From Kiloniella litopenaei (GTDB lineage: Bacteria > Pseudomonadota > Alphaproteobacteria > Kiloniellales > Kiloniellaceae), in NCBI RefSeq assembly GCF_000982415.1, contig NZ_LANI01000006.1, positions 55,296 through 119,295 on the forward strand: DNA of 64,000 nt. The letters run 5' to 3'. The notes under the pieces are model-generated. The model searched no databases. It worked only from the letters and a program-made list of their open reading frames with translations, and had not been told where the DNA came from. The position numbers and the translations under genes were made by a program. Positions 1 through 9,083 of this stretch are shown one piece after another. Within the stretch, counting starts at the first letter, position 1; each line of letters opens with the position of its first letter.

Positions 1-1
1 C

Positions 2-1318
2 CCCCCATATAGCCCCGCAGAAATAGAGGCTATCAAGTCAGCCGGGGGCAGTAATCCTGATGAATATACAATTATCGTCAATCAAAAAGCACAGCATTAT
101 CTGGCGTCCTATCATTACATCAATGGAACCAAAAGCCACCCAGGTGCAACTGCTGTCGTACTTAGCCCCTATGACGAAAACGCGCATTTAAAAGAGGTTT
201 TAACATCCGTCCAAAGCCGTCTGAATGACATGAGCAGACTGGTTTCAGATTGGACTTGGGAGACCGACAAAAACCTGAAATTTACCTATGTATCCCCACA
301 GGTACAAAAAGCTTTGGGGTATCACCCAAGCGAGCTTTTGGGACGTAGCATCAAAGACCTGATTGTTGATGAACCTGATCATGTTTTTCCGAGTACGAAA
401 GCGGAAGCAACCCACAAACCTTTCAGGGACGAACAACTGTCAATATTGAGCAGGTCAGGTGAAGAGAGACTTTTCCTCGTCAGTGGTCTCGCTTTTTACA
501 CCAACGATAGTTGCTCCTACGCTGGTTACCGCGGAAGTGCCCGCGATGTCACAGAACAACAACATCAACAAGGCGCTCTGAGAACAGCAAAAGAAACTGC
601 CGAAGTCGCTAACCGGGCAAAGTCTGAGTTTCTGGCAAACATGAGCCATGAGCTTCGCACGCCATTGAATGCCATCATCGGGTTTTCTGAAATGATGTCA
701 TCACAGCTTTTGGGGCCACTTGGAAATAAACAGTATCATGAATATTCACACGATATTCATACCTCTGCCCGTCACTTGCTAAGCGTCATAAACGACATTC
801 TTGATGTGGCCAAAATCGAAGCTGGAAAGCTAGAGTTATTAGAGGATGCAACAGACCCTCTCAAGCTCGCAATATCTGTTCAGCGACTGATGATTGAACG
901 TGCCGAAAACGCGGGCCTGAAACTGAAACTATCCTTGCCATCCAAGCTGCCTCTTATTTACGCTGATCAACGTAAGCTCAAACAGGTGTTGATCAACCTG
1001 CTCGCGAACTCGGTCAAATTTACGCCTTCTGGCGGAATCGTAGAACTTGCTGGTGGCGTTAATGACGACGGTGATTTTGAATTTGTCGTCATGGATAATG
1101 GCATAGGTATGTCCGAAGAGGACATACCAAAAGCTTTCGAGCCCTTTGCACAAATTGACAGCACCCTAAGCCGACAGTTTGATGGCACCGGCCTTGGCCT
1201 TCCATTGGCACAGGGACTGGTAAAACTCCACGGTGGCGAGCTTGAAATGACCAGCGAACCTGGCAAAGGAACATCTGTGAAGTGCGTATTACCTGGCTCA
1301 AGAATTCTCCCCGCCTAG
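2..1318 (+). CDS. PAS-domain sensor histidine kinase (5' end outside the window)
   Basis: The reading frame is open from base 2, so the start lies to the left and 438 residues are visible. A PAS domain follows the Met at 230 (about its residues 1-110). Next is a HisKA dimerisation domain with the motif MSHELRTPLNA, whose phospho-accepting His codon is at 647-649. The C-terminal HATPase domain shows an N-box (NLLANSVKFTP), a G1 box (DNGIGM) and a G2 box (GTGLGLPLAQ). It therefore autophosphorylates on His and should pass phosphate to a response regulator, but none is adjacent. The visible N-terminal 76 residues could be the end of another sensor domain. The input signal is unknown. The downstream AzlCD genes look like a separate unit. 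Confidence 0.93.
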   Translation, partial: PPYSPAEIEAIKSAGGSNPDEYTIIVNQKAQHYLASYHYINGTKSHPGATAVVLSPYDENAHLKEVLTSVQSRLNDMSRLVSDWTWETDKNLKFTYVSPQVQKALGYHPSELLGRSIKDLIVDEPDHVFPSTKAEATHKPFRDEQLSILSRSGEERLFLVSGLAFYTNDSCSYAGYRGSARDVTEQQHQQGALRTAKETAEVANRAKSEFLANMSHELRTPLNAIIGFSEMMSSQLLGPLGNKQYHEYSHDIHTSARHLLSVINDILDVAKIEAGKLELLEDATDPLKLAISVQRLMIERAENAGLKLKLSLPSKLPLIYADQRKLKQVLINLLANSVKFTPSGGIVELAGGVNDDGDFEFVVMDNGIGMSEEDIPKAFEPFAQIDSTLSRQFDGTGLGLPLAQGLVKLHGGELEMTSEPGKGTSVKCVLPGSRILPA

Positions 1319-1441
1319 AACGCACCTTTAATACTTGCAGAAATTGAAATTAATATCGCACCGCACAAAACGGATGCGTCTCTTCCTTTCCCTGTGCTAG
1401 GCTCATCTTCTCTTCTTACAGTCCGGAGTCTCAAGCCGGGT

Positions 1442-2179
1442 ATGCAACATACACCTGTCGACCTTGGCTCTAAACGAGCTGCCTATATTCAGGGCGCTAA
1501 AGACGCCCTCGCTATACCCGCCCTCATTTTAGGAAGTACCTATATGGGGTTTGGTGCACTGGTCAGTGAAACCGGTTTGGAAGTATGGCATGCCCTTATT
1601 TCAACAGCTGTGAACTGGGCTATACCTGGACAGATCGCTACAATGGAACTCTATGCGATCAATGCATCTCTATTTGCCATTGCAGCGGCCGTTGCACTGA
1701 TTAATTGTCGATTGATGCCCATGACGATTGTTTTAATGCCTTTTATCCGCAACAAAACAACACCAAAAATTGTTTATTATTTTATGAGCAACTTTATTGC
1801 CGTCACTGGATGGGCCGCGGCGATGAAACTTTGTCCCAAACTACCCGAAGAACAACGCCTTCCCTACTTCACGGGTTTTGTTATCCCTTTGTGGTCCATA
1901 TGCATGTTGGCAACCTTTGCAGGGTATCATCTGCCCGGGGTCCTTCCCGCAGAAGTAACGATGGGTTTGGTTTTTCTTAATCCCGTATATTTCATGCTGG
2001 TTTTCTTGGCTGATTTCACTCAACCCGGACGCCCTACCGCTTTGATTCTAGGCGCAATCTTAGGGCCACTAACCTTTCTAGTTTCCCCAAATTGGAGCCT
2101 ATTGATAACTGGACTATTTGCCGGAACCGTTGCATTTCTGATCAGTGAACACAGACTCAAGAAGGCTCAATCACAATGA
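1442..2179 (+). CDS. azlC: AzlC family amino-acid exporter, large subunit
   Basis: A 245-residue polytopic membrane protein with the AzlC pattern: an early YMGFGAL segment, a GQIATMEL motif and a conserved NCRLMPM stretch after the third helix. AzlC works with the small AzlD protein to export branched-chain amino acids and analogues. The frame is open back to a GTG at 1394, but the extra 16 residues look non-native, so I prefer the ATG at 1442; neither has a strong ribosome binding site. The stop overlaps the next start by four bases (ATGA), consistent with translational coupling to azlD. Family assignment is firm; the substrate is inferred from the family. Confidence 0.88.
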   Translation: MQHTPVDLGSKRAAYIQGAKDALAIPALILGSTYMGFGALVSETGLEVWHALISTAVNWAIPGQIATMELYAINASLFAIAAAVALINCRLMPMTIVLMPFIRNKTTPKIVYYFMSNFIAVTGWAAAMKLCPKLPEEQRLPYFTGFVIPLWSICMLATFAGYHLPGVLPAEVTMGLVFLNPVYFMLVFLADFTQPGRPTALILGAILGPLTFLVSPNWSLLITGLFAGTVAFLISEHRLKKAQSQ

Positions 2180-2535
2180 ACGGGCTAGAAAATTTCCTGA
2201 ATTCTGACTTTATGGCCCCAATGGCTGCATTGGGTGTAGCAGCGGCCGTAACTTATTTTTGGCGAGGGGTTGGGGTCGCTGTATCTGGTAAAATGGACAA
2301 AGACAGCGCCATATTTCGCTGGGTTACCTGTGTCGCCTACGCCCTGTTAGCGGGTCTGATCGCCCGCATGATTCTTTTACCCATTGGCCCATTGGCTGAA
2401 TTGGGGTTGGAACAACGGGCCGGGGCCACAATTATTTCCCTCGCTGTCTTTTTTCTAACCCGCAAAAATCTGCTTGCTGGGGTCACCGCGGGCGCGGTAG
2501 CACTGGTCTTAATGGCAAAACTGGGGCCTTTATAA
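2176..2535 (+). CDS. azlD: AzlD domain protein, small subunit of amino-acid exporter
   Basis: A 119-residue protein with about four hydrophobic segments and the AzlD-type ending, in which short helices flank TRKNLLAGVTAGA. It overlaps the upstream azlC by four bases, the normal arrangement for this two-component exporter, and is expected to form the transport complex in the inner membrane. Its stop codon lies inside a GC-rich hairpin that also ends the convergent pgk gene. Confidence 0.87.
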   Translation: MNGLENFLNSDFMAPMAALGVAAAVTYFWRGVGVAVSGKMDKDSAIFRWVTCVAYALLAGLIARMILLPIGPLAELGLEQRAGATIISLAVFFLTRKNLLAGVTAGAVALVLMAKLGPL

Positions 2536-2544
2536 GGGCCCCAG
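2521..2544. terminator. Shared hairpin terminator between azlD and pgk
   Basis: Arms CTGGGGCC and GGCCCCAG form a perfect 8-bp stem around an 8-base loop; the azlD stop codon is within it. On the minus strand the stem is followed by a short T run (TTTT), so it probably terminates pgk. The plus-strand side has only an A-rich tail. Convergent gene ends on both sides fit a bidirectional terminator. Confidence 0.6.
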
Positions 2545-2574
2545 CTAAAAAATTATACACAATCAACGTTCGCT

Positions 2575-3780
2575 TTATTGTGCAGCTTTTTCCAATGCCT
2601 TAACCCCCGGAAGCGCCTTGCCTTCTAGCCATTCTAGAAAGGCCCCCCCTGCGGTAGAGATATATGAAAAATCGTCATTAACCCCTGCATGAATCAAGGC
2701 AGCAACAGTATCCCCTCCGCCCGCGACAGTAAGCAATTCACCCGACACAGTTAAACCTGCCGCGGCTTGAGCTACCGAATTTGTTGCAGCATCGAAAGGT
2801 TCTGTTTCAAAACAGCCAAGCGGACCATTCCAAACCAGTGTTTTACATTTCTTCAATTCAACAATGATTTCCCCAGCCGTTTTTTCGCCCGCATCCAAAA
2901 TCATTTGATTCTCTGGAACCTCAGAAGCCTCAACAGTAGATGTTGGAACATTTGCGGCCAGGGTTTCGGCAACAACCACATCGGACGGCAACATTACCTT
3001 GCAATTCTGAGCCTCTGCTTCTTTTAGAATTTCCCGTGCAGTTTCCGCCATCTCATGCTCGCAAAGGGACCGCCCTATTTCGATCCCCTGCGCATTCAAA
3101 AAGGTATTGGCCATACCACCGCCAATGACCAAGACATCAACCTTGCTCACCAGATTACTGAGCAACTCTAGTTTTGTTGACACCTTTGCTCCACCGACCA
3201 ACGCCGCTACGGGCCGTTTCGGTTGTCCCAATGCCTGCGTCAGGTGTTCAAGTTCGGTTTGCATCAGGCGACCCGCCGCAGCAGGAAGTAGTTTAGCCAA
3301 TCCCTCGGTAGAAGCATGAGCGCGATGAGCTGCCGAAAAAGCATCGTTAATATAAACATCCCCGATTTTGGCAAGCTCTTGTGCAAAAGTAGCATCATTC
3401 GCCTCTTCACCTGCGTGAAAACGCAGGTTCTCCAGCATAAGAATGTCACCGTTTTTCATCGCATCAACCTGCGCAAGAACATCGGCACCAATGCAATCCT
3501 TTGCAAAGGCTATTTCTTCTCCGCCCAGTGCATCAGATAAGCCCTGCGCAACGGGAGCCAAACTCATTTCAGGAACGGCCTTTCCTTTTGGACGCCCAAA
3601 ATGGGCCATCAAAATTATTTTCGCGCCTTGGGCCTTCAAATCCCGTATTGTTGGCAAGACCCGCACAATACGACTGTTGTCAGTGATTTTTCCATCCCGG
3701 ATTGGAACATTGAAATCCACCCTGACAAGCGTACGTTTTCCGCTTAACTGAAGATCGTCAATGGTTTGAAATTGGGTCAT
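2575..3780 (-). CDS. pgk: Phosphoglycerate kinase
   Basis: A 401-residue cytosolic enzyme that interconverts 1,3-bisphosphoglycerate plus ADP with 3-phosphoglycerate plus ATP in glycolysis and gluconeogenesis. The N-terminal signature [15 protein letters not shown], the substrate-binding [10 protein letters not shown], the hinge-region [13 protein letters not shown] and the C-terminal nucleotide loop [11 protein letters not shown] are all present, and the length is normal for the family. An AGGA-type ribosome binding site lies about 10 bases before the ATG. It stands alone rather than next to gap or fba. Its promoter must lie in 3781-4045, which has implications for the start of the divergent neighbour. 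Confidence 0.97.
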   Translation of the reverse strand: MTQFQTIDDLQLSGKRTLVRVDFNVPIRDGKITDNSRIVRVLPTIRDLKAQGAKIILMAHFGRPKGKAVPEMSLAPVAQGLSDALGGEEIAFAKDCIGADVLAQVDAMKNGDILMLENLRFHAGEEANDATFAQELAKIGDVYINDAFSAAHRAHASTEGLAKLLPAAAGRLMQTELEHLTQALGQPKRPVAALVGGAKVSTKLELLSNLVSKVDVLVIGGGMANTFLNAQGIEIGRSLCEHEMAETAREILKEAEAQNCKVMLPSDVVVAETLAANVPTSTVEASEVPENQMILDAGEKTAGEIIVELKKCKTLVWNGPLGCFETEPFDAATNSVAQAAAGLTVSGELLTVAGGGDTVAALIHAGVNDDFSYISTAGGAFLEWLEGKALPGVKALEKAAQ

Positions 3781-4045
3781 GATTACTTCCTGTTATCCTT
3801 ATGAATCTTCTGATGAGATTTCTGGCGCCCAAATTGTTTCTTATTTACAGAAAGTGGTACAGAGTCACCCCAACAAATTCAAGCAAGAAGTAGTGGCTAT
3901 AGCCCTGCTCCAAAAATCGGGATATAAGCAACAGAAACGAGTCAGAGACATCAAAGCCCGCAGATTATTAGGCGCCCCCCCAAACAATCGTTGTCAAACA
4001 CGGAACTCATACCCCAGATACCCAAAATATTCAGGGAACAATTTA

Positions 4046-4396
4046 GTGAAAGATAATCTAGAAGGAAAAATCAGATCTGTTCTCGAAGATACCGCGAGAA
4101 AGCACCAGACAATCAGCTATCGCATGCTTGCTATAGAAGCTGAGATTCCCGGACCACAAATCATTCACAAGCTAACAACTGCACTGGAAGACATATTCCG
4201 AACAGATTACAAAAATGGTGTTCTTTCACTTGTCCCCCTCGCTGTTAGTCGAGGCACACCACCTATTCCACGTAGCGGATTTTTTATTTTATTACGTGAA
4301 CTTGGCCTATATGACGGGCAGGATCAGGGGCCAGACGCAATCAATAAACACGCTGCATTACTGACAGAAATATACAAATCACGCCCGCAAAATTAA
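4046..4396 (+). CDS. Conserved-looking hypothetical protein
   Basis: I do not recognise a named family. The frame is open from an ATG at 3779 (205 residues), but that start would overlap the pgk start codon and lacks a ribosome binding site. The first 89 residues also look like translated regulatory DNA. The GTG at 4046 has AGGGA about 9 bases upstream and begins a well-behaved 116-residue protein, so I place the start there. The protein is soluble and basic. Its C-terminal half contains SRGTPPIPRSGFF and a helix-rich tail with a conserved appearance. No signal peptide or membrane segment is visible. The function is unknown. Confidence 0.6.
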   Translation: MKDNLEGKIRSVLEDTARKHQTISYRMLAIEAEIPGPQIIHKLTTALEDIFRTDYKNGVLSLVPLAVSRGTPPIPRSGFFILLRELGLYDGQDQGPDAINKHAALLTEIYKSRPQN

Positions 4397-4499
4397 GATC
4401 AAAATCTTACACTGCCCAAACAAGTCCATCCCCAAGTATCCCGCTACAAACTAAAAGCAGGTCTCGGGTATTCAACCTTGTGAATGTATAGACGGATAC

Positions 4500-6203
4500 T
4501 TAGTTTCCACAAGTCAGCTCTTTGAAACCATCACAGCGATAACTAGAGCAAATTTCTTTTGACCCCATGTTGATCGTCGGGAAAAGAGATCCGATGTTGT
4601 CATCCCTGACCCACGCAACCGCTGTCCCATGACCTTTTTTCTTACACCACTCTATCGCAGCGGGTTCGCCACAGTTGGTCCCAGGGGTCAAACAGTAATT
4701 TAGACGATAGGCATCAAATACCGGAAATTCATACCTTGTTCCCCCAACTGGCGTAGGGCTGACAAAACGTTGTGCTGTTTCAGTGGGTAAACTTCCCTGT
4801 TCAGCTGATGTCGTTGAACCGAGAGGCTGGCTTTCGACATTTTCCGCTGGCTGCGCTTCAAACAGCTGATAAGACGGTGTAAATAGCGAGTTCTCGGGCT
4901 GCGATGTAATCGTCTGGCGTTGAAGTTCACCCTCTGTTGCCTGTGTTGGCTGAGGAATCAAGGCGTCGTCCCCTGCGGGGGTAATCCCTGCTGCCACAAG
5001 GTCAGAATCTGCCGGACTATATGCAGGTGCCTGGAATGTAGTCCCCGGCTCGGGCGCCGTAAAGGTCTGAGGAGCAGGAGCAGTAAATGTTTGAGGCTCA
5101 GGAGCAACAAAGGTCTGCGGTTCTGCAACAGAGGTCGCCGCTTCAGGTGCAGGATTCTGCACAGCAACAGATGATGGTTGGACGCTTACACTCTTCTGGA
5201 CAGCAGTGGCTTCTGTTGTTGCTACAGGTGATTGCGCAGACACAGATGGTGATACAACATTTTGTCCAGCAGAGGCTTTAGCCACAACAGTCTTTGGCGT
5301 AGAGCTTGCAACCGCCAGACCAGATATTGAGGCAGCCGGACCTGATACATATTCGACTTTTACCGAACGCGCCCGTCCTTTATAGCCATAATCTGCCAGG
5401 TTAAATTTACGGATGCTTTCTGCCTTGAAGGGGAATGTCACGTGGTTCCCCTGACAGTCGGGGAAGTCATACAATGTGGCTCGTACGCGATGGCGCACAG
5501 ACTGATAGGCCCCATCCATTCCATCCGGATGCATAAAAATCAGCTGGTCACTATCGTTAAATCGGAAAGTACCACGTTCTCCGGCATAGGTCGTAGGACC
5601 AACCAGGTTTTGGCAATATCCCGTACGCCCTTTGTCCCACGCAGGAATAAAAGCACGTCTGTAGTTCAGTTGCTCAAGAACGTTTGCACAACCACGGCTA
5701 TAGGTATTCAAACGCTGTAACATAAGAACCCCAGGAGGAGGTCCCATATCCCGGCGATAAAGAATCATGGATGAATAGGTGTCATCTTGCGGCGCGGCCA
5801 TTGAAACAGGTGCATCATTTACCCGCTTCAGCGGAACAAGATCAGCAGACGCGCCCTGCCAAAGCAGGTGTGGTTCTTCTTTGCTCCCCAAAAGAGGGGA
5901 ACACGATTTATCAGTGGTCTGAAACAATGGACCTTCAAAGAACATCGCACCAACTTGAGATCCAAGTTTCACAGAAGAAACCCGGCCAGAAAGATCACCA
6001 AGAGAAGGAACAAAGGAATAGAGCTGATCAGCAGAGAGTTCGAAAACTTTCGCTGCACCTGCATAGTCTTGCCCATCAAACGCAATAAGCTGATTAGGAG
6101 CAGGCTCACCCACCAAATCCTGAGCATGAACTTTTCCTGCCAGAGAACTAAAACCAGCCACAATAGCCACCATTGTTCCGGCAATACGCCCTAATGCTCT
6201 CAT
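4500..6203 (-). CDS. Large secreted protein with Pro-rich PQTF repeats and Cys-rich C-terminal domain
   Basis: The start at 6203 is chosen because AAGGAAAG lies about 9 bases upstream and it directly precedes a signal peptide ending near VHAQ; the frame extends 20 codons further. The mature 540-residue protein has an N-terminal globular part. A beta/gamma-crystallin-like stretch (residues ~208-287, ending RSVKVEY) follows, then a low-complexity Ala/Ser/Gln linker. Three to four copies of a PEPQTFxAP repeat lie at ~361-390. A C-terminal domain (~497-567) has CLTPGTNCGEPAAIEWCKKKG and further paired cysteines, a module I associate with secreted Rhodospirillales proteins, where it is probably disulfide-bonded. 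The function is unknown; an envelope or extracellular binding role is inferred. It appears monocistronic. Confidence 0.82.
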   Translation of the reverse strand: MRALGRIAGTMVAIVAGFSSLAGKVHAQDLVGEPAPNQLIAFDGQDYAGAAKVFELSADQLYSFVPSLGDLSGRVSSVKLGSQVGAMFFEGPLFQTTDKSCSPLLGSKEEPHLLWQGASADLVPLKRVNDAPVSMAAPQDDTYSSMILYRRDMGPPPGVLMLQRLNTYSRGCANVLEQLNYRRAFIPAWDKGRTGYCQNLVGPTTYAGERGTFRFNDSDQLIFMHPDGMDGAYQSVRHRVRATLYDFPDCQGNHVTFPFKAESIRKFNLADYGYKGRARSVKVEYVSGPAASISGLAVASSTPKTVVAKASAGQNVVSPSVSAQSPVATTEATAVQKSVSVQPSSVAVQNPAPEAATSVAEPQTFVAPEPQTFTAPAPQTFTAPEPGTTFQAPAYSPADSDLVAAGITPAGDDALIPQPTQATEGELQRQTITSQPENSLFTPSYQLFEAQPAENVESQPLGSTTSAEQGSLPTETAQRFVSPTPVGGTRYEFPVFDAYRLNYCLTPGTNCGEPAAIEWCKKKGHGTAVAWVRDDNIGSLFPTINMGSKEICSSYRCDGFKELTCGN

Positions 6204-6424
6204 CCGTTTTACTTTCCTTATCTCAAACAGAATATTTCGTCTGTCTGGCCACTGAATTATCACTAAATTATTTCAACACACGTAAAAAGTATTGGCAAAA
6301 TAACAGGAAGAACCGGGAAAGAAAACCACCTTGATCTTCCCACTGAAATTCAAGCCAAAATTCCAGTAAATTCGTCAATCAGCCCAATCCCAGAGCATGA
6401 CGATAGCATACCAGATTACATACA

Positions 6425-6453
6425 AAAAACGGCCCGATAACCGGACCGTTTTT
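6425..6453 (-). terminator. Intrinsic terminator of sodB
   Basis: The stem pairs AAAAACGG with CCGTTTTT, then one C/A mismatch and three further pairs around a 5-base loop. T runs follow on both strands. It lies 30 bases beyond the sodB stop on the minus strand. Confidence 0.75.
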
Positions 6454-6483
6454 CATTAACATTAACCAGAGACACAGCTGCGA

Positions 6484-7089
6484 TTAACCGGCTTTTGAAA
6501 AGCGCTCTGCAACATATTCCCAGTTAACCAGGCTATCAACAAAGGCCTTTACATAGTCTGGACGCGCATTGCGATAATCAATGTAGTAAGAGTGTTCCCA
6601 CACGTCACAGCCGAGAAGTGCGTGGCCACCAGTAACCAATGGGTTTTCACCATTTGCAGTTTTTGTCACTGCAAGCTTGCCACTGTCGTCCAGTACAAGC
6701 CAGCACCAACCGGAACCGAACTGTGTAACACCTGCGTTCACGAAGTCAGCTTTGAACTGATCAACACTACCGAAGTCTTCGATAATCTTCTTTTCAAGTT
6801 CGCCAGGAATTGCGCCACCACCATTTGGCTTCATCATGTTCCAGAACTCAATGTGGTTCCAGTGCTGTGCAGCATTGTTGAAAATGCCTGCTTTGGATGC
6901 ATCGCCAAAAGAGCCTTTGACGATATCTTCCAGAGACTTGCCTTCCAGATCGGAACCTTCAAGAAGTTTGTTACCATTCACAACATAAGCGTTGTGGTGT
7001 TTATCGTGGTGGAACTCAAGAGTTTCTGCAGACATATATGGTCCCAGAGCGTCGTAAGCATATGGAAGAGCTGGTAATTCAAGAGCCAT
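6484..7089 (-). CDS. sodB: Superoxide dismutase, Fe type
   Basis: A 201-residue cytoplasmic enzyme that dismutates superoxide to oxygen and hydrogen peroxide. Metal ligands are visible as His27 (LEFHHDKHH), His79 (QHWNH), Asp162 and His166 (DVWEHSYY). Gln75 in NNAAQHWNH sits at the position that favours iron-type or cambialistic enzymes over the manganese type. There is no signal peptide. It is monocistronic with its own terminator. Placement beside mntR and the manganese importer is biologically sensible, since iron/manganese balance and superoxide defence are linked, but no MntR site is obvious in front of it. Confidence 0.96.
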   Translation of the reverse strand: MALELPALPYAYDALGPYMSAETLEFHHDKHHNAYVVNGNKLLEGSDLEGKSLEDIVKGSFGDASKAGIFNNAAQHWNHIEFWNMMKPNGGGAIPGELEKKIIEDFGSVDQFKADFVNAGVTQFGSGWCWLVLDDSGKLAVTKTANGENPLVTGGHALLGCDVWEHSYYIDYRNARPDYVKAFVDSLVNWEYVAERFSKAG

Positions 7090-7278
7090 GAGATTTCCCC
7101 AATTCGTTAGTTTCGTTTTCAGTATTCGAATTTCTGCCGCACTTTAGCCCGTTTACCCCCCGTACCAAAAGCGAAAATCGCATTGATATGATTTTCTGTT
7201 CAGAATAGCTAAAAAGAAAAGAAAATCTGCCTATAGATAAGCGAGAGGACAAACAGGAAATTTAAAAGAACAAACGGC

Positions 7279-7788
7279 TTACTTCTCGATCTTAAGTGTT
7301 AAAGCAGAAAGACATTTCAGTGTCTCTTCACTCACATGGTGTTCAACACCCTCGGCGTCAATCTCTGCCGTTTCATCACTGACACCCGCGGCCTTCAAAA
7401 AGCGAACCACAATTTCATGCCGACGGCGCGCCTCCAGTGCCAACGCGCGCCCTTCATCTGTGAGGAATATAGACCGATAGGGCTTTGAGATAACCAAACC
7501 TTCGCGTTGAAGGCGCTGTATAATTTTATTAACAGTGGCGTGGCTGACACCCATGCGCTCTGCCAGTTCCACGACTCGCGCTTCCCCGTTCACATTGATT
7601 AAATCATCAATCAACTCGACATAGTCTTCGGCGACTTCGGTTTTGTGAGCTTCGCGGACACGTTCAAACTTTGCAGCCTGCTGCTCAGCATCTTCCAATG
7701 CATTCAACCCAGAAACTTCCAGACCAGTCTTAGGGTCAGTCTCCAGTTCAGCCTCTGTGTCGTTTTTTGGGTCAGTTACTGATGTCAT
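7279..7788 (-). CDS. mntR: Manganese-responsive transcriptional regulator MntR (DtxR family)
   Basis: A 169-residue protein. An acidic N-terminal tail (residues 1-50) precedes a winged helix with recognition segment MGVSHATVNKIIQRLQREGLV and wing LTDEGRALA. The DtxR-type metal-binding/dimerisation region contains RRRHEIVVRFLKAAGV, DAEGVEHHVSEETL and further acidic residues. With Mn2+ such proteins repress manganese uptake genes. It is divergent to the mntABCD-like operon across a 290-bp intergenic region that holds a perfect palindrome in the importer promoter, its expected operator. The length is slightly above the ~150 typical for bacterial MntR because of the N-terminal tail. Confidence 0.92.
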   Translation of the reverse strand: MTSVTDPKNDTEAELETDPKTGLEVSGLNALEDAEQQAAKFERVREAHKTEVAEDYVELIDDLINVNGEARVVELAERMGVSHATVNKIIQRLQREGLVISKPYRSIFLTDEGRALALEARRRHEIVVRFLKAAGVSDETAEIDAEGVEHHVSEETLKCLSALTLKIEK

Positions 7789-7956
7789 GGACTTAAATAT
7801 AGCCTTCCGCCACTCATCTAATATGAACTCTGCTTCGCCTTACTTACCTGAAAGAATCCCGAATGTAAAAGAGCAAGCACACTTATGTACCCTCTATAAT
7901 CAACTCAAAGTTATCGCCTTCCTAAATAAATAAGGCTCACTTGAAATTTTATGCCA

Positions 7957-7985
7957 TTGACACTAAATGTAGCCTAGGCTACAAA
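7957..7985 (+). promoter_or_regulatory. mntABCD promoter with probable MntR operator
   Basis: A consensus -35 box TTGACA (7957-7962) is followed 17 bases later by TACAAA (7980-7985), a 4/6 match to the -10 consensus. The spacer and -10 are covered by a perfect 16-bp palindrome, TGTAGCCTAGGCTACA (7968-7983). Its AGCC/GGCT halves resemble DtxR/MntR-type operators. Metal-loaded MntR bound here would block RNA polymerase. The element lies about 95 bases before the first importer gene. Confidence 0.72.
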
Positions 7986-8078
7986 TTCACCTGTCGGCAT
8001 CAGTGCTGCCGGAATTATTCACGACTCGATTCCATCGATCACTTTAAGATTCAGAAGCAGAGCAGATAAAAGAAACCA

Positions 8079-9062
8079 ATGATGTTAATTAAATCCTTTA
8101 CCTCCATAGCCAAGACCATATTGGTCGCCTTTATTCTCATCGCTTCCAGCCAGTCAGCCAGAGCAGATAAACCCGTTGTGATTACAACGATTGCCCAGAT
8201 CGCAGATGTTGTCAGTCACATCGTCGGGGACAAGATGGAAGTAACTAGCCTGATGGGTGAAGGCGTTGACCCCCATACCTATCGGATGAACAGATATGAT
8301 GTCGCCGCACTGACAAAAGCCGATATCGTTCTCTACAACGGCCTCTATCTGGAAGCCCAGATGGAAGATGCTCTGGAGCGTATGGCAACAAATAAACCCG
8401 TTGTCCCCTTGGCAGAAACCATTAACAAATCACTGCTATTAACCAGTCAGGATTACGAGAACAAGAACGACCCACATGTATGGATGGATGTACGGAAGTG
8501 GATGGCAGTGACCAGTAAAGCGCTTGATGTCATCAAAGCGTACGACCCTGAAAATGCTGACTTTTATGACAAGAATGCTGCCGAATATCTCATCAAACTG
8601 GAACAGCTCAATGGATATGTTGAAACTGTGCTCGCAACGGTTCCCTCTAACGAGCGCGTTGTTATCTCGGCTCACGATGCTTTCAATTATTTTGGCAAGG
8701 CATATGGCTTTGAAGTTGTCGGTATTCAGGGCCTGAGTACAGCAAGTGAAGCAGGCCTGAAAAAGATAGAAAATCTGGTCGATTTGATTGTTACCAGGAA
8801 AATCAGAGCCGTCTTTGTAGAAAGTTCGGTCGCTGATCGCAATGTAAAAGCCTTGATCGAAGGCGCCAAAGCACGCGGACATAATATAACAATCGGCGGC
8901 ACCTTGTTTTCCGATGCCATGGGGCCTGCGGGAACTTACGAAGGCACCTACATCGGCATGCTTGACCACAATGCAACTGTCATCAGCCGTGCCCTTGGCG
9001 GCGAAGCCCCACTGGCTGGCATGAGCAAACAATTGACCTTGACGCAACACACAGCTAACTAA
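8079..9062 (+). CDS. mntA: Manganese ABC transporter, substrate-binding protein
   Basis: A 327-residue periplasmic cluster-A-I metal-binding protein. A signal peptide runs to about residue 29 (SSQSARA), followed by VITTIAQIADVV typical of the family. Metal ligands are visible as the His of GEGVDPHTYRM, the His of DPHVWMD, a Glu in FVESSV and an Asp near the C-terminus (MLDHN). There is no His-rich loop of the ZnuA type, which favours Mn/Fe over Zn. It delivers metal to the permease pair. Two tandem ATGs open the frame. It is the first gene of a four-gene operon behind the MntR-type palindrome. Confidence 0.93.
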   Translation: MMLIKSFTSIAKTILVAFILIASSQSARADKPVVITTIAQIADVVSHIVGDKMEVTSLMGEGVDPHTYRMNRYDVAALTKADIVLYNGLYLEAQMEDALERMATNKPVVPLAETINKSLLLTSQDYENKNDPHVWMDVRKWMAVTSKALDVIKAYDPENADFYDKNAAEYLIKLEQLNGYVETVLATVPSNERVVISAHDAFNYFGKAYGFEVVGIQGLSTASEAGLKKIENLVDLIVTRKIRAVFVESSVADRNVKALIEGAKARGHNITIGGTLFSDAMGPAGTYEGTYIGMLDHNATVISRALGGEAPLAGMSKQLTLTQHTAN

Positions 9063-9083
9063 GGCTGTAAGGGAAACTTTCCG

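Noticed and set aside
4958..5281. Repetitive frames overlapping the Pro/Gln-rich part of the secreted protein
   Set aside because: These are shadow frames of the PQTF repeat region on both strands.
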